Assembly (NCBI RefSeq): GCF_900168055.1
Contig: NZ_FUYS01000008.1
Span: forward strand, 124,001-188,000
Length of the DNA: 64,000 nucleotides
Direction: 5' to 3'
Source: Parapedobacter luteus
GTDB taxonomy: Bacteria; Bacteroidota; Bacteroidia; Sphingobacteriales; Sphingobacteriaceae
Every line of letters starts with the position of its first letter. Position 1 is the stretch's first letter. Under the pieces are notes generated by a model. The model ran no database searches. It was not told where the DNA came from and saw only the letters and a list, made by a program, of their open reading frames with translations. Of the stretch, positions 8,287 through 16,381 are shown one piece after another. The position numbers and the translations under genes are program-made.

Positions 8287-9366
8287 TTACTTCATCAACC
8301 GTCGGATCTTGAAATGATCGTTCAGCATTTTTATACCGTCGTTGAAGCGCATGAGCGCTACACCTTCCTTTTTCGAGTTTGCTTTACTGATTTTATAAAG
8401 TAGTTGCCAGTGTCTGCAGACTTCTTTCCAGGCAAAAAATACCGAGTGTTTCGGATCGTAAATATGCGCCGGTTCGCTTGCAGCCCCATTCAGCTCGATG
8501 ATCGAAAAGTTTTTCCCTTGGTTCAGCTCGTCCCATCCTTTAAATTTAACGTCCATGCGTCCATAATGAAATTTCGGTATGCGTTGGCAGATGTCATCGA
8601 TGACATTCAAAAGCTTGTCATTGATTTTATCGCTTACGTCTCGGAACAGGGCACCCCGGCAGTGGCTGCCGTAAGGGAGCGTATATTTCGCGCCGCGCTG
8701 CAATACGGTATCGAGTTTCTTCCCGTAGGTCGCTTTAAGTCTCGGTAATTGAATGATGTAGCGGTTTTTTACGGTTAGCAGGGCCTCAATGCTGGATGTG
8801 CCGTCGCCGGTTACAGTTAGGTATTCTTTGCCTACGATACCCGAGATGCGTCCGCGTTTTTCGCCCGGGACCCGGTAATAAAAGATGCCGATCTCGTGGT
8901 CATAGTCGATAAATTCCTGGATAAGGAAATTGACCTTGCTCGCTGCCGCATAGTGGTGTAAGTCAGTAGAAGATTCCAGTATTTTTACCTGTACGCCCCG
9001 ATCACCTATATTGGGTTTTGCTATTAGCGGAAAATGGAGCCCATTGTCGTTTAGAGACTGCTCCAACGTATGGACGTCTGTGCCTGCTGCGATTAAAAGG
9101 GTCTTCGGATAACAATGAGCCGGTAAGAGCCGATAGATTTCGTCTTTGGGGGCGAGTGTAAATCCGGAGTACGGGATACGAGGGTTTGCGGCACTGAAGA
9201 AGAACGGTGTACGGGCCCTTATGCTGATCCATATCCAATACCATCCGATAGGAAGGTAGAATACAGGGGCTGGCCAATACTCCCAATTCGCGAGCTTGAT
9301 AAAAAAGTTCCGAATGGGCCATGTCCAGCTATCGCGTATCGTCGTGGTTGCCTTTAGATGCATCAA
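8287..9366 (-). CDS. ATP-grasp domain protein (D-Ala-D-Ala ligase-like)
   Basis: A 359-residue protein with an N-terminal aromatic, membrane-interacting segment (residues about 30-50, FYLPIGWYWIWISI) and a C-terminal ATP-grasp fold. Visible ATP-grasp elements are FPLIAKPNIGDRGVQVKI, the hinge NFLIQEFIDYDHEIGIFYYR, and the metal-binding end YGRMDVKFKGWDEL followed by FSIIELNGAASEPAHIYDP. Homologues are often annotated as D-alanine-D-alanine ligase-related, but the N-terminus differs and peptidoglycan is not implied; it may ligate an amino acid or peptide to an unknown acceptor. Same strand as rpoN and trxA, but spaced from both. Confidence 0.75.
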   Translation of the reverse strand: MMHLKATTTIRDSWTWPIRNFFIKLANWEYWPAPVFYLPIGWYWIWISIRARTPFFFSAANPRIPYSGFTLAPKDEIYRLLPAHCYPKTLLIAAGTDVHTLEQSLNDNGLHFPLIAKPNIGDRGVQVKILESSTDLHHYAAASKVNFLIQEFIDYDHEIGIFYYRVPGEKRGRISGIVGKEYLTVTGDGTSSIEALLTVKNRYIIQLPRLKATYGKKLDTVLQRGAKYTLPYGSHCRGALFRDVSDKINDKLLNVIDDICQRIPKFHYGRMDVKFKGWDELNQGKNFSIIELNGAASEPAHIYDPKHSVFFAWKEVCRHWQLLYKISKANSKKEGVALMRFNDGIKMLNDHFKIRRLMK

Positions 9367-9491
9367 TGATTAGTTGAACCTTATCAGTAATCGACAACAA
9401 TCAATACTACGTTTTGTTGGGCCGATTAAAGCAAGCTGCGGGACGGTGTCGAATACGGCGGGGCTGGCATAATCCGCATTTGGGAAAAGCC

Positions 9492-9538
9492 ATGAAACAG
9501 GAAGGGCGCTTACCTAATAAGCGCCCTTCCTGTTTCAT
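9492..9538. terminator. Perfect 21-bp hairpin downstream of trxA
   Basis: Arms of 21 bases (9492-9512 and 9518-9538) pair without mismatch around the loop CCTAA; core arm sequence GGAAGGGCGCTTA. It starts 10 bp beyond the trxA stop. Reading in the trxA direction it is followed by GCTTTTCCC, a modest U tract. Confidence 0.85.
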
Positions 9539-9548
9539 ATGTTGTCTT

Positions 9549-9866
9549 TTACAACTGTTTTACCAATTTGTCAGCCAAAATGGATTTGGGCACTGCCCCA
9601 ATCTGTTTATCCACAATTTGGCCATTTTTGAAGAACAGCAGGGCCGGGATGTTACGGATACCATATTTCACCGAAATGTCGGGATTATGGTCTACATTCA
9701 CCTTGCCGACCACGGCTTTACCGTCATATTCCTTTGCCAGTTCTTCCACGATGGGGCCAACCATTCGGCAGGGTCCGCACCATTCTGCCCAAAAGTCAAC
9801 CAATACGGGTTTGTCTGATTGCAGTACCACTTCATCGAAGTTGCTGTCTGTGATTTCTAATGCCAT
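9549..9866 (-). CDS. trxA: Thioredoxin
   Basis: Cytoplasmic disulfide reductase of 105 residues, the standard size. The redox centre is WAEWCGPCRM (Cys30, Cys33), preceded by VLVDFWAEW and followed by the cis-Pro loop IRNIPALLFFKNG. It follows dnaE on the same strand, but a TATCTTTG promoter box at 10000-10007 (minus strand) gives it its own probable promoter. The leader between that box and the ATG is about 130 bases long and consists largely of degenerate heptanucleotide repeats. A strong hairpin ends the transcript. Confidence 0.98.
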   Translation of the reverse strand: MALEITDSNFDEVVLQSDKPVLVDFWAEWCGPCRMVGPIVEELAKEYDGKAVVGKVNVDHNPDISVKYGIRNIPALLFFKNGQIVDKQIGAVPKSILADKLVKQL

Positions 9867-9893
9867 GATGTTAGTTAGTTATGCCTGAGCATC

Positions 9894-9996
9894 GGCCTTC
9901 GGCTTTCAGCTGCCGGCTTATTTATACGTTAATTTTTACTTGTTTTGGCCGTAAGCGCTAAGCCTACTGCCTATCGCTTCACGCCTACTGCTTTCC
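9894..9996. repeat. Degenerate heptanucleotide arrays in the trxA leader
   Basis: Two arrays phased every 7 bases. At 9894-9921: GGCCTTC, GGCTTTC, AGCTGCC, GGCTTAT. At 9955-9996: GCGCTAA, GCCTACT, GCCTATC, GCTTCAC, GCCTACT, GCTTTCC. The GC dinucleotide keeps phase across units. Related arrays occur at 55391-55439 and 62232-62280. Confidence 0.7.
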
Positions 9997-9999
9997 ATG

Positions 10000-10007
10000 C
10001 AAAGATA
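10000..10007 (-). promoter_or_regulatory. -7 promoter box of trxA
   Basis: TATCTTTG on the minus strand, an exact fit to TAnnTTTG, upstream of the repeat-filled trxA leader. No TTG is present at the usual 19-21 base spacing. Confidence 0.5.
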
Positions 10008-10051
10008 ACTATCAAATTCATTGCCAGTGCATAAACCCCGACAATCTGACA

Positions 10052-13000
10052 TTAATTTAACTTGTAATTGACACCGTTCATTTCGGTGAGGGCCTCAATG
10101 AAGTCGTTGCTTGGACTGATTTTCAGTCCTTTAGAGGGCATTTCAATGCTTATTTCCGATTCAAAGTCGCGCACGGCAAATTTCAGTTGGCAGGTCTTGT
10201 TTTCGTGCTGTTCCATATTGGTATGCACCAGGTGCTGGATGCGGCTGACGAAATTGTCATTCAGCTCATGCAACGGTACTTGGATGGTGATGCATTTGGC
10301 CAACTTATCACGCAGATCCGACAGCAATTGCATCCCCTTGACCTCAAACCCCCAATTCCCCGGTTGGCGGAAGCGTTCTTGGATGATGCCGCGTATTTGG
10401 ATGAAGTATCCCTCATGAAGGTAACCTTTCATTTTGACATAGTCTTCACCGAACAGCGCAATCTCATAGGAATCGGCATAATCTTCAAGTACCATCACGC
10501 CGAAGGGTTTGCCATTCTTGGTAATGCGGTGGCTGGCCGCGGTAATCATGCCGCCGATGGTCAGTTCCCTGTTTTTGATTTTGTTAAATTCTGCACGGGT
10601 TTCTTCATCTACTTCCGTTGCTTTCATCCGATCGATCAGTGTAAGCAATCGTACGGGGTGCTGGCAAAAATGGCTGATTTCAAAGCGGTAATTGTCAAGC
10701 GGATGGCTGGTCAGGTAAATACCGATGACATCTTTTTCATATTTCAGCTTTTCGATAAGTCCCCATTCTGTGCAGAAGGGGAGAGTCGGCTCGGGAATCT
10801 CGATGTTGCTGCTGCCGCCAAAGAGGCTTACTTGCGCAGAGTTCTCGGTTTCCTTGTACTTCGCTCCATATTTCAGTGCTTTTTCCAGTGCCGTGCCGCC
10901 GCCGTCGCCGTCCGAATGAAAATATTGGGCACGGTGTGTACCTGCAAAGCAGTCAAAACCACCGGCATAGGCGAGGCTTTCAAAGGCTTTCTTGTTGGCT
11001 GCCCGCAGGTCAATGCGTCGTGCCAGGTCAAAAATGGATCTATAAGGGGTGTCTTTGCGGCTTTGCACAATGGTATCCACGGCACCTGCACCCACCCCTT
11101 TTACCGCACCCATACCAAAGCGGATAGCTCCTCTATCGTTTACGGTGAATTTGTAATAAGATTCGTTTACGTCCGGGCCTAACACCTGAAGGCCCATACG
11201 CTTGCATTCCTCCATGAAGAATGTCACCTGCTTGATGTCGTTCATGTTGTTGGAAAGCACCGCCGCCATATACTCCGCCGGATAATGTGCCTTCAAGTAA
11301 GCCGTCTGGTAGGCAACCCAGGCATAACAGGTTGAGTGCGATTTGTTGAAGGCATAGCTGGCGAAGGCTTCCCAGTCTTTCCAGATTTTCTCCAATACCT
11401 TGGCGTTATGTCCGTTGGCCGCTGCCTGGTCAACGAATTTGGGCTTCATCTTGTCGAGTACGTCACGTTGCTTTTTACCCATGGCTTTCCGGAGCACGTC
11501 AGCCTCGCCCTTGGTGAAGCCCGCCAGCTTCTGGGAGAGCAGCATCACCTGTTCCTGATAGACTGTGATGCCATAGGTTTCCTTCAGGTATTCTTCGCAG
11601 GCATCGAGATCATATGTAATAGGCTCGTGGCCATGCTTACGTCGGATAAAGCTGGGGATGTACTCCATGGGGCCCGGGCGGTATAGGGCATTCATGGCAA
11701 TGAGATCGCCAAAGACTGTAGGTTTGAGTTCCTTCATGTACTTCTGCATGCCGGGCGACTCGTACTGGAAGATGCCGATAGTTTCGCCGCGCTGGAAGAG
11801 TTCGTATGTCTTGATATCGTCTATCGGAAATTCATCCGGATTAAGCTCAATGCCGTGGCGGTGTTTTACGATGGCGACGGTATCCTTGATGAGCGTGAGC
11901 GTTTTGAGCCCCAGGAAGTCCATTTTGAGCAGCCCTGCACTTTCGACGACCGAGTTGTCAAACTGGGTCACATACAGATCGGAGTCTTTCGCTGTGGCCA
12001 CCGGTACGAAGTTGGTGATATCATCGGGCGTAATGATGACACCGCACGCATGGATACCGGTATTGCGAAGTGAGCCTTCAAGTACCTGCGCCTGTTTGAT
12101 GGTCTCCGCTTCCAAACCTGTGCCCTGCGCCATGGATACCAGCTGCTGCACATTTTCGAGCTCTTCCGAACGTAGGGCACTTTTGAGCGCTTGCGCATCC
12201 ATGTTGAATATCTTGTTCAGTTTCAGGTTGGGAATGAGTTTGGCGATTTTATCCGCTTCGAACAAAGGAAGGTCCAAAACCCGCGCCGTATCGCGGATGG
12301 ACGATTTGGCCGCCATGGTGCCGTAGGTGATAATCTGGGCTACCTGGTTGGCCCCATATTTATTAATGACATATTCCATGACACGACCTCGGCCTTCATC
12401 ATCGAAGTCGATATCAATATCGGGCATGGATATCCGATCAGGGTTGAGGAACCGTTCGAAAAGCAGGTCGTACGCTATGGGATCAATATTGGTGATGCCA
12501 AGGCAATACGCTACGGCTGATCCCGCTGCGGAGCCCCGGCCAGGGCCTACCGATACGCCCATATTGCGGGCGGCGGCAATAAAATCCTGTACGATGAGGA
12601 AATAACCCGGATATCCGGTACGTTCGATGGTGGCCAGTTCAAAATCCAGCCGTTCGCGTATTGCGGGCGTGATTTCGGGGTAGCGGCGTTCGGCGCCTTT
12701 ATAAGTGAGATGCCGCAGATACTTGTTTTCGCCCCGCTTGCCGCCGTCCTGTTTGTCTTCCTCCACCTGAAATTCTTCGGGAATTTCAAATTTGGGCAGG
12801 AGCACATCCCGGTAGAGCGAATAAGGTTCGATCTTGTCGACTATTTCCTGGATGTTGAGGATGGCGTCCGGTAAGTCGGCAAAGACTTTTTTCATTTCTT
12901 CACCTGATTTGAAATAATACTCATCGTTGGGCAAGCCAAAGCGGAATCCACGTCCGCGTCCTTTGGGCGTAGCCAATTTCTCGCCATCCTTCACGCAGAG

Positions 13001-14485
13001 CAGAATGTCATGCGCATGAGCGTCAGCTTTATTGATATAATAGGTGTTGTTGGTCGCGACGACTTTCACGTCATGTTTATTAGCCAATGCAATCAGGCTT
13101 TGGTTGACGCGGTCTTCGTCTTCCTGCCCGTGCCGCATCAATTCGATGTAAAAGTCGTCGCCGAAGGTGCCTTTCCACCACAATAGTGCTTCTTCAGCTT
13201 GGTTTTCGCCCATATTGAGAAGCTTATTGGGGATTTCGCCATAAAGATTTCCAGAGAGGACGATGACGTCTTCCTTATACTGCTCGATGATGGAGCGATC
13301 AATACGGGGTACGTAATAGAATCCTTTGGTGTACGCAATGGACGACATCTTAGCCAGGTTGTGGTAGCCGTTTTTGTTTTTGGCCAGGAAAACTACCTGG
13401 TAGCCATTGTCTTTGCGCGATTTGTCGGTATGGTCATCGCAGATGTAAAATTCACAGCCTACGATGGGTTTAATGACGACCTCTGTGGGAGTTTCGCCCT
13501 TTTCGATTGCGGCCTTGTTTTTGGCTTCGGCCCCTTTATTGTGATTCAGTACATTGCTTACAAAGTGAAACGCGCCCATCATGTTGCCATGGTCGGTAAT
13601 GGCCACCGCGGGCATCCGGTGGGTGGCTGCTGCTTTCACGAGGTCACCTACGGATATTGTTGATTGCAGGACGGAGAACTGCGTGTGGTTGTGCAGGTGT
13701 ACAAAGTCCACTTTCGCCATGTCGCGCCGGTTGGCTTCGAGATCCTGCGTAGGTATGGATGCCTGTTGCTGGCGTTGCAGGCGCTTGCGGATTTCATCTG
13801 ACGCTGCTTTGAGGTTGACATGCGTCAATCCAATGGGTTGAATCGGTTGGGGGTTGCATTCGCGAAAAGTGACGAAATATCCCGTGTCTACCTGCAGTTC
13901 CGCAGCGGTGAAAACTTCACGCTTGATGAGTTCGAGGAAGCAGCGCGTGGTCGCCTCGACGTCGGCGGTAGCGTTGTGCGCCTCTGCGAAGGGGATGCCG
14001 AAAAGGTATTGGTGAAGCTCGGTGAGGTTGGGCAGTTTGTATTTGCCGCCTCGCCCACCAGGAAGCTGGAGCAACTCAGCCGTTATCTCCGTACAGGTGT
14101 CAAGCACCGGCAGCTGCGCCAAAGGCGTTTCCACCCCGTACCGATAGTACTCACACCCCATGATGTTGATGTCAAACCCGATGTTCTGTCCTACGATAAA
14201 TTTTGCTTTAGCCAGTGCAGCATTGAATTTTCCAAGCACGTCCATCATGGGGACGCCCTGCTCGTCGGCCAGCTCTGTCGAAATGCCGTGTATGCGCTCC
14301 GCATCAAAGGGAATATTGAAGCCATCAGGCTTAATCAAGTAGTCCTGATGTTCAATAAGCACTCCTTTGTCATCGTGCAATTGCCATGCGATTTGTATAC
14401 AGCGAGGCCAGTTGTCTGTATCAGTAATCGGTGCATCCCAGCGTTTTGGGAGGCCAGTAGTTTCGGTGTCAAAAATCAGATACAT
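10052..14485 (-). CDS. dnaE: DNA polymerase III alpha subunit with N-terminal DnaQ-like exonuclease
   Basis: Replicative polymerase of about 1477 residues. The N-terminal ~200 residues are a DEDD exonuclease (YLIFDTETTGLPKRW, FIVGQNIGFDINIMG, AHNATADVEATTRCF), normally a separate epsilon subunit. A PHP domain follows (HLHNHTQFSVLQS), then the C-family polymerase palm with PDIDIDFDDEGRGRV, the HhH region and an OB fold near the C-terminus. The frame is open 12 codons further, but the start at 14485 places the exonuclease motif directly after Met-Tyr-Leu as in homologues. The exonuclease-polymerase fusion is, to my knowledge, usual in several Bacteroidota lineages, not a local accident. Confidence 0.95.
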   Translation of the reverse strand: MYLIFDTETTGLPKRWDAPITDTDNWPRCIQIAWQLHDDKGVLIEHQDYLIKPDGFNIPFDAERIHGISTELADEQGVPMMDVLGKFNAALAKAKFIVGQNIGFDINIMGCEYYRYGVETPLAQLPVLDTCTEITAELLQLPGGRGGKYKLPNLTELHQYLFGIPFAEAHNATADVEATTRCFLELIKREVFTAAELQVDTGYFVTFRECNPQPIQPIGLTHVNLKAASDEIRKRLQRQQQASIPTQDLEANRRDMAKVDFVHLHNHTQFSVLQSTISVGDLVKAAATHRMPAVAITDHGNMMGAFHFVSNVLNHNKGAEAKNKAAIEKGETPTEVVIKPIVGCEFYICDDHTDKSRKDNGYQVVFLAKNKNGYHNLAKMSSIAYTKGFYYVPRIDRSIIEQYKEDVIVLSGNLYGEIPNKLLNMGENQAEEALLWWKGTFGDDFYIELMRHGQEDEDRVNQSLIALANKHDVKVVATNNTYYINKADAHAHDILLCVKDGEKLATPKGRGRGFRFGLPNDEYYFKSGEEMKKVFADLPDAILNIQEIVDKIEPYSLYRDVLLPKFEIPEEFQVEEDKQDGGKRGENKYLRHLTYKGAERRYPEITPAIRERLDFELATIERTGYPGYFLIVQDFIAAARNMGVSVGPGRGSAAGSAVAYCLGITNIDPIAYDLLFERFLNPDRISMPDIDIDFDDEGRGRVMEYVINKYGANQVAQIITYGTMAAKSSIRDTARVLDLPLFEADKIAKLIPNLKLNKIFNMDAQALKSALRSEELENVQQLVSMAQGTGLEAETIKQAQVLEGSLRNTGIHACGVIITPDDITNFVPVATAKDSDLYVTQFDNSVVESAGLLKMDFLGLKTLTLIKDTVAIVKHRHGIELNPDEFPIDDIKTYELFQRGETIGIFQYESPGMQKYMKELKPTVFGDLIAMNALYRPGPMEYIPSFIRRKHGHEPITYDLDACEEYLKETYGITVYQEQVMLLSQKLAGFTKGEADVLRKAMGKKQRDVLDKMKPKFVDQAAANGHNAKVLEKIWKDWEAFASYAFNKSHSTCYAWVAYQTAYLKAHYPAEYMAAVLSNNMNDIKQVTFFMEECKRMGLQVLGPDVNESYYKFTVNDRGAIRFGMGAVKGVGAGAVDTIVQSRKDTPYRSIFDLARRIDLRAANKKAFESLAYAGGFDCFAGTHRAQYFHSDGDGGGTALEKALKYGAKYKETENSAQVSLFGGSSNIEIPEPTLPFCTEWGLIEKLKYEKDVIGIYLTSHPLDNYRFEISHFCQHPVRLLTLIDRMKATEVDEETRAEFNKIKNRELTIGGMITAASHRITKNGKPFGVMVLEDYADSYEIALFGEDYVKMKGYLHEGYFIQIRGIIQERFRQPGNWGFEVKGMQLLSDLRDKLAKCITIQVPLHELNDNFVSRIQHLVHTNMEQHENKTCQLKFAVRDFESEISIEMPSKGLKISPSNDFIEALTEMNGVNYKLN

Positions 14486-14877
14486 CGCTTGCCAAAAAAA
14501 TAAGGTGGAGAAAATGCCCAAACAAACTTACGGAATTAAAAGAGGAAAGCGAACAGAAAAACGGCCCAGTGCTTCACTGCCCGACCAAGACGCTGGAATT
14601 AATTGATTTATTTTTTCCACATGTTACTTTACTTAGCTTGATAGCCTGCGGGGGCGCTTGCCTGCATGATTTAACCGGTCTGTGCCCAATGGTGGTCCAT
14701 GAGTTAGTGGTTTAGCTAAGGTATTTCGCTTTATGGTGCTGAATTATTCAATAAATAACTTGTAATATCGATAAAATTATTGTGTATTTTGAATTTTTAT
14801 CAAGAAAAATATGAAATGCTTGTAATTTTGTTATATAAATTACTATTTTAGTAGCGAAATTATTATCGATAATCAAA
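14486..14877. other. Intergenic region dnaE-amt
   Basis: About 390 bases between divergent genes. The half next to amt is very AT-rich and holds a TAATTTTG -7-like box (14823-14830) and two copies of TATCGATAA. The half next to dnaE has a 30-codon plus-strand frame (14514-14606, starting MPKQTYGIKRGKR), basic and unmatched; too little to call a gene. Confidence 0.5.
14766..14872. promoter_or_regulatory. Paired TATCGATAA sites before amt
   Basis: TATCGATAA occurs at 14766-14774 and again at 14864-14872, the second inside the 12-bp palindrome ATTATCGATAAT (14862-14873) ending 5 bases before the amt ATG. The pair brackets the candidate -7 box at 14823-14830, as expected for a repressor or activator acting on nitrogen supply, but the factor is unknown. 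Confidence 0.35.
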
Positions 14878-16188
14878 ATGTATTCGAAAAAATCTACAAT
14901 TCCTTTTGTTTTGCTGGTTATAATAGCGGTTTTGGCGCTATTTTTTCCCGGGTTGCCTGTTGACGGCGAGCATGAGTACGACAACGCAGACATTGCCTGG
15001 ATGTTGACTTCGACAGCTTTGGTGTTGATTATGACGCCGGGGTTAGCATTTTTCTATGGCGGCATGGTCAAGAAAAAGAATGTCATCTCTACGATGTTGC
15101 AGAGCTTTATCTGTATGGCTGTTGTGGCTGTTATATGGGTAGTGTTTGGTTTCAGCTTGGTATTCGGCGAATCTATAGGCGGCATTGTCGGCAATCCCGC
15201 GACCTATTTTATGTTCAGCGGTGTCATTGGCGGCGAGAACTGGCCTGGCGCGCCAACCATACCGTTTGCCTTGTTTGCCATGTATCAGCTTAAGTTTGCC
15301 ATCATTACGCCGGCATTGATTACCGGGGCATTTGCAGAACGCATCCGTTTCACGTCTTACGTGTTGTTTCTTTGCTTGTTTTTTATCTTTATTTATGCAC
15401 CGTTAGCCCATGCCACCTGGCATCCTGATGGATTATTGGCGGGTATGGGGGTGCTTGACTTCGCTGGCGGGACGGTGGTCCACATGTCAGCCGGCGTTAC
15501 GGCATTGGCATCTGCGCTTTATCTTAAGCGGGGATATGGAAACGGCGGGCATGATCCGGCTCGGATTTCGTATGTGATTCTGGGTACCGGTTTTCTATGG
15601 TTTGGTTGGTTCGGTTTCAATGCAGGATCGGCGTTCGGTGCAGGCGAGCTGGCCGCGACGGCCCTGGCAACAACCAGCACGGCATCCGGCGCAGCCGCGT
15701 TGGCCTGGATATTTTTTGATGCCGCCCGCGGGAAGAAGCCCACGGCGATGGGTGTCTGCATCGGCGTAGTGGTCGGTTTGGTGGCTATTACCCCCGCCGC
15801 TGGTTTCGTTACCGTGCCGCATTCCCTGATTATCGGGATAGTCGCGGCTATTATCAGTAGGCTTGTGGTGGAATGGCGTACGCGTTCGCGCGTTGACGAC
15901 ACCTTGGATGTTTTTCCAAGCCATGGGGTAGGCGGGATGGTCGGCATGATTTTGACCGGCGTGTTCGCTACCCATACCATCAATGAGGCGGTGAGCACGG
16001 ATGGATTGTTCTTCGGCGAAACGGGTTTGTTCACTGCGCATGTCATCGGATTGATAGGTGCTGTGCTGTTTACCTTAGTCATGGCCTTTGTCATTCTTAA
16101 ACTTACCGATGTGATTACAAAATTGCGGGTTTCACCCGAAGAAGAAGAGGTGGGGTTGGATATCAGCCAGCACGGTGAAAAATTATAG
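14878..16188 (+). CDS. amt: Ammonium transporter
   Basis: Inner-membrane Amt/Mep/Rh channel of 436 residues. A first hydrophobic segment (residues 8-25) precedes the canonical core, which starts at DIAWMLTSTALVLIMTPGLA. The family signature DFAGGTVVHMSAGVTAL carries the first pore His, and FPSHGVGGMVGMILTGVFA the second. Eleven or so membrane helices are evident, with a charged C-terminal tail (RVSPEEEEVGLDISQHG). No glnK/glnB gene adjoins it, unlike in many Proteobacteria. A good terminator follows directly. Confidence 0.96.
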   Translation: MYSKKSTIPFVLLVIIAVLALFFPGLPVDGEHEYDNADIAWMLTSTALVLIMTPGLAFFYGGMVKKKNVISTMLQSFICMAVVAVIWVVFGFSLVFGESIGGIVGNPATYFMFSGVIGGENWPGAPTIPFALFAMYQLKFAIITPALITGAFAERIRFTSYVLFLCLFFIFIYAPLAHATWHPDGLLAGMGVLDFAGGTVVHMSAGVTALASALYLKRGYGNGGHDPARISYVILGTGFLWFGWFGFNAGSAFGAGELAATALATTSTASGAAALAWIFFDAARGKKPTAMGVCIGVVVGLVAITPAAGFVTVPHSLIIGIVAAIISRLVVEWRTRSRVDDTLDVFPSHGVGGMVGMILTGVFATHTINEAVSTDGLFFGETGLFTAHVIGLIGAVLFTLVMAFVILKLTDVITKLRVSPEEEEVGLDISQHGEKL

Positions 16189-16207
16189 TTTGATTTTTTG
16201 TTGTTCA

Positions 16208-16240
16208 AAAACCGCCTAACCAATACAGGTAGGCGGTTTT
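16208..16240 (+). terminator. Terminator of amt
   Basis: Eleven-base perfect arms AAAACCGCCTA and TAGGCGGTTTT with an 11-base loop, starting 20 bp after the amt stop codon. Confidence 0.85.
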
Positions 16241-16356
16241 ATTATCTCGATGCAGCGCCAGCCTGGCGTCATGGATTGGCGAACGCCACTGCGGGTTTTC
16301 AAATGTCACCACAGCTTAAAAAAAACAAGTTGTAACATAATGATTTAAAAATTGTG

Positions 16357-16364
16357 TATCTTTG
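16357..16364 (+). promoter_or_regulatory. Promoter of the purF-like gene
   Basis: TATCTTTG fits TAnnTTTG and lies 17 bases before the ATG at 16382. A TTG at 16330-16332 is 24 bases upstream of it, a little wider than the 19-21 seen elsewhere in this window. Confidence 0.55.
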
Positions 16365-16381
16365 CGCACTCAACACACGAC

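Noticed and set aside
10187-11182. 331-codon frame on the plus strand inside dnaE
   Set aside because: Antisense of a highly conserved polymerase; composition mirrors the dnaE codons and there is no domain or promoter.
15519-16223. 234-codon minus-strand frame across amt
   Set aside because: Antisense shadow of the amt membrane helices; no start context or domain.
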